A stretch of 9,750 nucleotides of DNA. It comes from Desulfurellales bacterium. GTDB lineage: Bacteria; Campylobacterota_A; Desulfurellia; Desulfurellales; Hippeaceae. A program made the translations under genes and the position numbers. The notes below the pieces were generated by a model that saw only the letters and a list, made by a program, of their open reading frames with translations, ran no database searches and was not told where the DNA came from. The stretch lies in assembly GCA_027064405.1 (NCBI GenBank), contig JAMOPP010000129.1, forward strand, positions 1-9,750. Direction: 5' to 3'. This document shows, in pieces, positions 6,629 through 9,750 of the stretch; the first letter of the stretch is position 1; every line of letters begins with the position of its first letter.

Positions 6629-7732
6629 ATGAATTTAACCCTATTTTCTATTTTTACAGCAGGATTTTTAACTTTCTTTACACCATGTGTTTTGCCCCTC
6701 ATTCCCATATATCTTTTAGTTCTTGCAGGAGGAAGAAATAATAACAGTAAAAATAATAATTTAACTATTTTTCTAAAAGGCGTTGCATTTTCTTTTGGAT
6801 TTATTCTTGTTTTTTCAATTCTTGGAGCGTTGTTTTCCGGTATTGGAGGGATTTTAAAGAGTTATCATACTCAAATAATGATTTTCGGCGGTATTGTAAT
6901 CCTTATTTTCGGTTTAGAATTTCTTAATATTATTCAAATTCCTATTTTAAACAGAACTGTAAAAATAAACTCTAAAATTCAAACAAAAATAGGTTTTCTA
7001 AATGCTTTTTTTATGGGTGTAATCTTTGGTTCGGGATGGTCGCCATGTATTGGACCTATTCTTGGTTCTATATTAACTTATACAGCAACTGCAACTATAA
7101 ATCCAATAAAAGGTATGTTGCTACTTTCTATTTACGGTACCGGCTTTGCCGTACCTTTTTTAATTACAGCTTTATTCGCTGATAAAAGCAGTTCTGTATT
7201 AAAGAGATTTAATAAACTTATCCCTGTGTTCGAGAAGATAACTGGCATATTTCTTCTTGTAATGTCCGTTTATGTAATATTAAATGCAATGCCGTCTGAA
7301 AACAATACGGTTTCTAACAAGAAAAATTTAACTAATATTTCTGTAATAAAATCAAGCAAAAATTTGCCAACAATGATAGAATTTTATTCCAAAAAGTGTC
7401 ATATTTGCAAATCTATGGAACCTATCGTAAGTTCTATTTTTAACAGATGTCAAAATAATAAAATTGAGCTTAAAAAAATAGATATTTCAGAACCTAATAA
7501 TCTGCTTTATGTTAAGAAATATAGAATTATAGGAGTGCCGACTTTTATATTTTTTAATAAAAAAGGAAAAGAAGTTGCACGGCTTGTGGGAGAGCAGACA
7601 GCATCATCGCTTTATCAGGAGATTTCCATTTTGAGAAAAGAGCCATGTAGTGGATTTAAATCATTAGAAGACTTTAATATGCAATTTTCCACAGGCTCGG
7701 TATGCCTTCCTAATCAGGAATGCGGAAAATAG
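6629..7732 (+). CDS. CcdA/DsbD-type membrane electron carrier fused to a thioredoxin domain
   Basis: This 367-residue protein probably passes reducing equivalents from cytoplasmic thioredoxin across the membrane to extracytoplasmic thiols, as DsbD does for disulfide repair or cytochrome c assembly. Residues 1-220 form the six-helix CcdA domain with redox cysteines in FFTPCVLPLIP (C20) and GWSPCIGPI (C140). Residues about 240-335 form a thioredoxin domain with active site CHIC (C257, C260) and the cis-proline loop GVPTF (P304). It lacks the N-terminal DsbD alpha domain. The last 30 residues carry three more cysteines (C340, C359, C365) outside the thioredoxin fold. An Asn-rich cytoplasmic loop (37-44) and frequent AAT/AAA codons make the gene look more AT-rich than its neighbours. 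AAGGAGG (6618-6624) precedes the ATG with a rather short 4-nt spacer. It is the only plus-strand gene and appears monocistronic. Confidence 0.9.
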   Translation: MNLTLFSIFTAGFLTFFTPCVLPLIPIYLLVLAGGRNNNSKNNNLTIFLKGVAFSFGFILVFSILGALFSGIGGILKSYHTQIMIFGGIVILIFGLEFLNIIQIPILNRTVKINSKIQTKIGFLNAFFMGVIFGSGWSPCIGPILGSILTYTATATINPIKGMLLLSIYGTGFAVPFLITALFADKSSSVLKRFNKLIPVFEKITGIFLLVMSVYVILNAMPSENNTVSNKKNLTNISVIKSSKNLPTMIEFYSKKCHICKSMEPIVSSIFNRCQNNKIELKKIDISEPNNLLYVKKYRIIGVPTFIFFNKKGKEVARLVGEQTASSLYQEISILRKEPCSGFKSLEDFNMQFSTGSVCLPNQECGK

Positions 7733-7749
7733 AGTTAGAACCAAGTTGA

Positions 7750-7968
7750 TTAATTTGTTAGCACAAACTCTTTAAGATTATTTCCAATAATATCTTTTAA
7801 TTCTTGAGATAATTTTACAGATTCATTTTTGCTTATTATTTTTGTACCCTCATAAAGACCCAAATTTTTTACTATTTCAGTATCAACTACAGAAATATTG
7901 TTATTTTTTTAGAGTTGTTTTAAGAAATTCCGAAATATAAAGCTCATATATAAAAACATAATTTACAC
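7750..7968 (-). pseudogene. Probable 3' remnant of a frameshifted gene of unknown family
   Basis: The minus strand carries protein-like sequence with no intact gene. From just behind the peptidase stop, one frame reads roughly YELYISEFLKTTLKK and ends at TAA (7903-7901). The frame one base on reads NNISVVDTEIVKNLGLYEG onward for about 50 codons and ends in TAA at 7752-7750. Removing one A from the seven-A run at 7904-7910 joins the two into a continuous stretch of about 70 codons with ordinary composition, ending LKEFVLTN. No ATG, GTG or TTG with a ribosome-binding site precedes it even after correction, so it looks like the decayed tail of a longer gene. I do not recognise the family. A chance open frame in AT-rich DNA is the main alternative. 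Confidence 0.4.
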
Positions 7969-9021
7969 TTAAATAGCCTCCATTAGCGGCGTAAAGGCAA
8001 TTACTTCAACATCGTTTTCTTTAACCAATATCATATTTTCAAGTCTTATTCCAAGTTTCCCCGGCATATATATTCCCGGCTCAATTGTAAAAATCATACC
8101 GGGCTGAACTATCATATCATTTTTTAAATTAATATAAGGAAATTCATGAACATCAAGTCCGACACCATGACCCAGTGAATGAATAAAATATTCGTCTAAG
8201 TTGTACTTTTTAAGCTCCTTTCTTGCCCTTTCTTCAATTTCTTTAACCTTTGTAACACCCGGTATTATCATTTCGGTTGCATAAAGCTGAGCATAGAATA
8301 CGGCATTAAAATAGTGTTTCATATCCGGATCTCTATCGCCCATTAAAAAAGTAAATGTGTTATCCGAATTGTATCCATCCAACAAAACGCCAAAATCTAT
8401 CATAAGAAATTCGCCGTTTTGAACTTTTTTATCGGTCGGAATATGATGAGGATATGCAGCATTTTCACCGGCTGCAACTATTGTTTCAAAGGATTCTTTT
8501 TGGGCTCCTGCTTTTCTTATCTGATAAGTTAAATCATCTGCGATTTCTTTTTCACTCATACCGATTTTAATGTACGGGAAAACCTTCATAAAGGCATTTC
8601 GTGCAGTAAAAGCCGCTCTTTTTATACTTTTTATCTCTTCTTTATCTTTTATCATTCTTAAAAGCAGGGTGACATTGCTAAAATCTTTCACCTCAAATTC
8701 GTCAGCAAAAATAAGATATTGTCCTGCGGTGCTGTGAACTAAGTCTATAGCAATAGAATGCACCCCTTCTTTTTTTAAATATTTTTTAACATCTTCAAGC
8801 CCGTGCATAGACAATACTACATTGCTTTCTAATGCTTTTACGGATTGTTCGTAATATAGCGGACTGACAAATAACTTTACATCTTGAAGCGTAACAACCA
8901 AGACGCCCTCAGCATCTACCTGCGTAAAATAAAAAATATCTTTTTGAGAAAATAAGACAACCGATTCAGCTTCTGCTTCTTTAATTTTTTCTTTTAACTT
9001 TGCGATTCTTGTATCATTCAT
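7969..9021 (-). CDS. Xaa-Pro aminopeptidase family (M24B) metallopeptidase
   Basis: This cytoplasmic dinuclear-metal peptidase is of the pita-bread fold and probably removes N-terminal residues preceding proline, or splits Xaa-Pro dipeptides. With the ATG at 9021 it has 350 residues: an N-terminal creatinase-like domain (about 1-120) and a C-terminal catalytic domain. The five metal ligands are in place: D209 (IDFG), D220 (NSDNT), H285 (SLGHGVG), E314 (TIEPGIY) and E328 (IRLEN). The accessory histidine of DVHEFP is also present. The usual SDxTR reads SDNTF, so the Arg is missing. An ATG at 9033 would add four residues but sits almost on top of the AAAGG site. The ATG at 9021 is 1 nt after the cyclase stop and has AAGGATGGTGAT well spaced upstream, so I prefer it. 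Whether it prefers dipeptides (PepQ) or longer peptides (PepP) cannot be read from the sequence. Confidence 0.93.
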   Translation of the reverse strand: MNDTRIAKLKEKIKEAEAESVVLFSQKDIFYFTQVDAEGVLVVTLQDVKLFVSPLYYEQSVKALESNVVLSMHGLEDVKKYLKKEGVHSIAIDLVHSTAGQYLIFADEFEVKDFSNVTLLLRMIKDKEEIKSIKRAAFTARNAFMKVFPYIKIGMSEKEIADDLTYQIRKAGAQKESFETIVAAGENAAYPHHIPTDKKVQNGEFLMIDFGVLLDGYNSDNTFTFLMGDRDPDMKHYFNAVFYAQLYATEMIIPGVTKVKEIEERARKELKKYNLDEYFIHSLGHGVGLDVHEFPYINLKNDMIVQPGMIFTIEPGIYMPGKLGIRLENMILVKENDVEVIAFTPLMEAI

Positions 9022-9022
9022 A

Positions 9023-9750
9023 TTAATCACCATCCTTTACGGTACAGTTTCTTTTTTCTTTGGCTTTATACAAGGCTTTATCGCTTCTCTGGATAAGGCT
9101 CTTAATACTGTCGCTTTCTTTAAATTCGGCAACGCCGAAACTTGAAGTTATGGAAAAGACAGTTTCTTTGTATTTAAATTTCAACTTTTCTACGGCATCT
9201 CTTATTTTTTCAGCTACAAAGTAAGCATTTTCCAAGTCGGAATTTGGCAAAATAATAACAAATTCTTCGCCACCATATCTTGTTAGTATATCAACGCTTC
9301 TAATTACGCTTTTCGCTGTTGAGCAAAATTTTTTTAAAACTACATCTCCCACAACATGACCATAGGTATTATTTACATTACTGAAATGGTCCAAGTCGGA
9401 CATAATGATGGAAAAGGGTTGTTTGTATCTCAATGAACGCTCTATTTCCACCTGCATAAAATGCACCATTCCTCTTCTATTGTATGCCGAAGTTAAAGGG
9501 TCGATGATAAGATTTTGTTGAGCTTCGTTCAATTGAGACTTAAGTCTTTCTATTGCATCCCTCGATTCTTCAAGTTTCTCTTGAGATTTTTTTAATTCCG
9601 CTTTCATATTCACGGTGGTATCTTTTATCTTTATAGCAATGGAAATCAGTCTTTTACTTAATCCATCGACATCTATTTCTGAGTTATTTATAGTATTATT
9701 AATCTCATCTATATGATTTTGAAAGGTATCAACATAGTTTGAGGAAGCGG
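9023..9750 (-). CDS. GGDEF-domain diguanylate cyclase (5' end outside window)
   Basis: The frame is open from the window edge to TAA at 9025-9023, giving 241 visible residues. The start lies outside: an in-frame GTG at 9613 is possible but has no good ribosome-binding site, and coding-like helical sequence continues upstream of it. Visible residues 1-45 are helical. Residues about 46-80 form a charged coiled coil (KAELKKSQEKLEESRD type) that leads into the GGDEF domain at DPLTSAYNRRG (83-93). The active-site loop is RYGGEEF (157-163), an active form of the motif. The product inhibition site RSVD (150-153) lies exactly five residues before it. The enzyme should make cyclic di-GMP from two GTP and be feedback-inhibited. 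No transmembrane segment is visible. The sensor part, if any, is beyond the edge. It is followed after 1 nt by the peptidase gene. Confidence 0.92.
   Translation of the reverse strand, partial: ASSNYVDTFQNHIDEINNTINNSEIDVDGLSKRLISIAIKIKDTTVNMKAELKKSQEKLEESRDAIERLKSQLNEAQQNLIIDPLTSAYNRRGMVHFMQVEIERSLRYKQPFSIIMSDLDHFSNVNNTYGHVVGDVVLKKFCSTAKSVIRSVDILTRYGGEEFVIILPNSDLENAYFVAEKIRDAVEKLKFKYKETVFSITSSFGVAEFKESDSIKSLIQRSDKALYKAKEKRNCTVKDGD
9026..9037 (-). promoter_or_regulatory. Ribosome-binding site deciding the peptidase start
   Basis: The minus strand reads AAGGATGGTGAT, close to the full anti-Shine-Dalgarno complement, inside the last codons of the cyclase gene and 4 nt before the ATG at 9021. 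This favours 9021 over the ATG at 9033, which lies within the site itself. Confidence 0.65.

Noticed and set aside
7731..7798. Possible terminators after the CcdA-thioredoxin gene (AGAGTT/AACTCT pair at 7731-7771, and AAGAT/ATCTT hairpin at 7774-7796)
   Set aside because: The first has a loop of about 29 nt and only six base pairs. The second has almost no G-C pairs and a bulge. Neither is convincing as an intrinsic terminator.

Overview
This is an AT-rich bacterial chromosome segment made almost entirely of housekeeping genes. It holds nine protein genes (the two at the window edges are incomplete), one tRNA gene and one apparent gene remnant. The organism cannot be named from this window. 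An archaeal/Thermotoga-type short S-adenosylhomocysteine hydrolase, a CcdA-thioredoxin fusion, a GGEEF diguanylate cyclase and a DUF47-PiT-Ppx set fit an AT-rich, probably Gram-negative, possibly anaerobic bacterium. A Deferribacterota-like lineage is my weak guess.

Positions 1-6453 read leftward on the minus strand. A near-consensus sigma-70 promoter (TTGACA-N16-TATAAT, 6426-6453) sits just before a tRNA-Leu(CAG) gene with encoded CCA (6326-6413). The minus-strand genes then follow tightly: metK (GTG start, 22 nt after the tRNA), ahcY (1-nt gap), an Mrp/ApbC iron-sulfur carrier (22-23 nt gap), a PhoU-like DUF47 protein (47 nt gap), a PiT phosphate permease (15 nt gap, ribosome-binding site overlapping the previous stop) and a Ppx/GppA phosphatase (4-nt ATGA overlap, cut by the window edge). 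Spacing suggests one long transcription unit joining SAM synthesis and recycling to phosphate uptake and polyphosphate or (p)ppGpp turnover. MetK releases phosphate and pyrophosphate, so a metabolic link is imaginable but unproven.

Positions 6414-6628 are a divergent intergenic region. It carries the tRNA/metK promoter on the minus strand and a weaker candidate promoter for the only plus-strand gene, a CcdA-thioredoxin fusion (6629-7732) that should carry electrons from cytoplasmic thioredoxin to extracytoplasmic thiols.

Positions 7733-7968 hold no intact gene. The minus strand there has protein-like sequence in two frames that join if one A is removed from a seven-A run, which looks like the decayed 3' end of a gene.

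Positions 7969-9750 (minus strand) hold a diguanylate cyclase whose N-terminus lies outside the window, followed after 1 nt by an M24 Xaa-Pro-type aminopeptidase that looks translationally coupled to it. I found no CRISPR array, insertion sequence, phage or defence gene. The least explained stretch is the 7750-7968 remnant.
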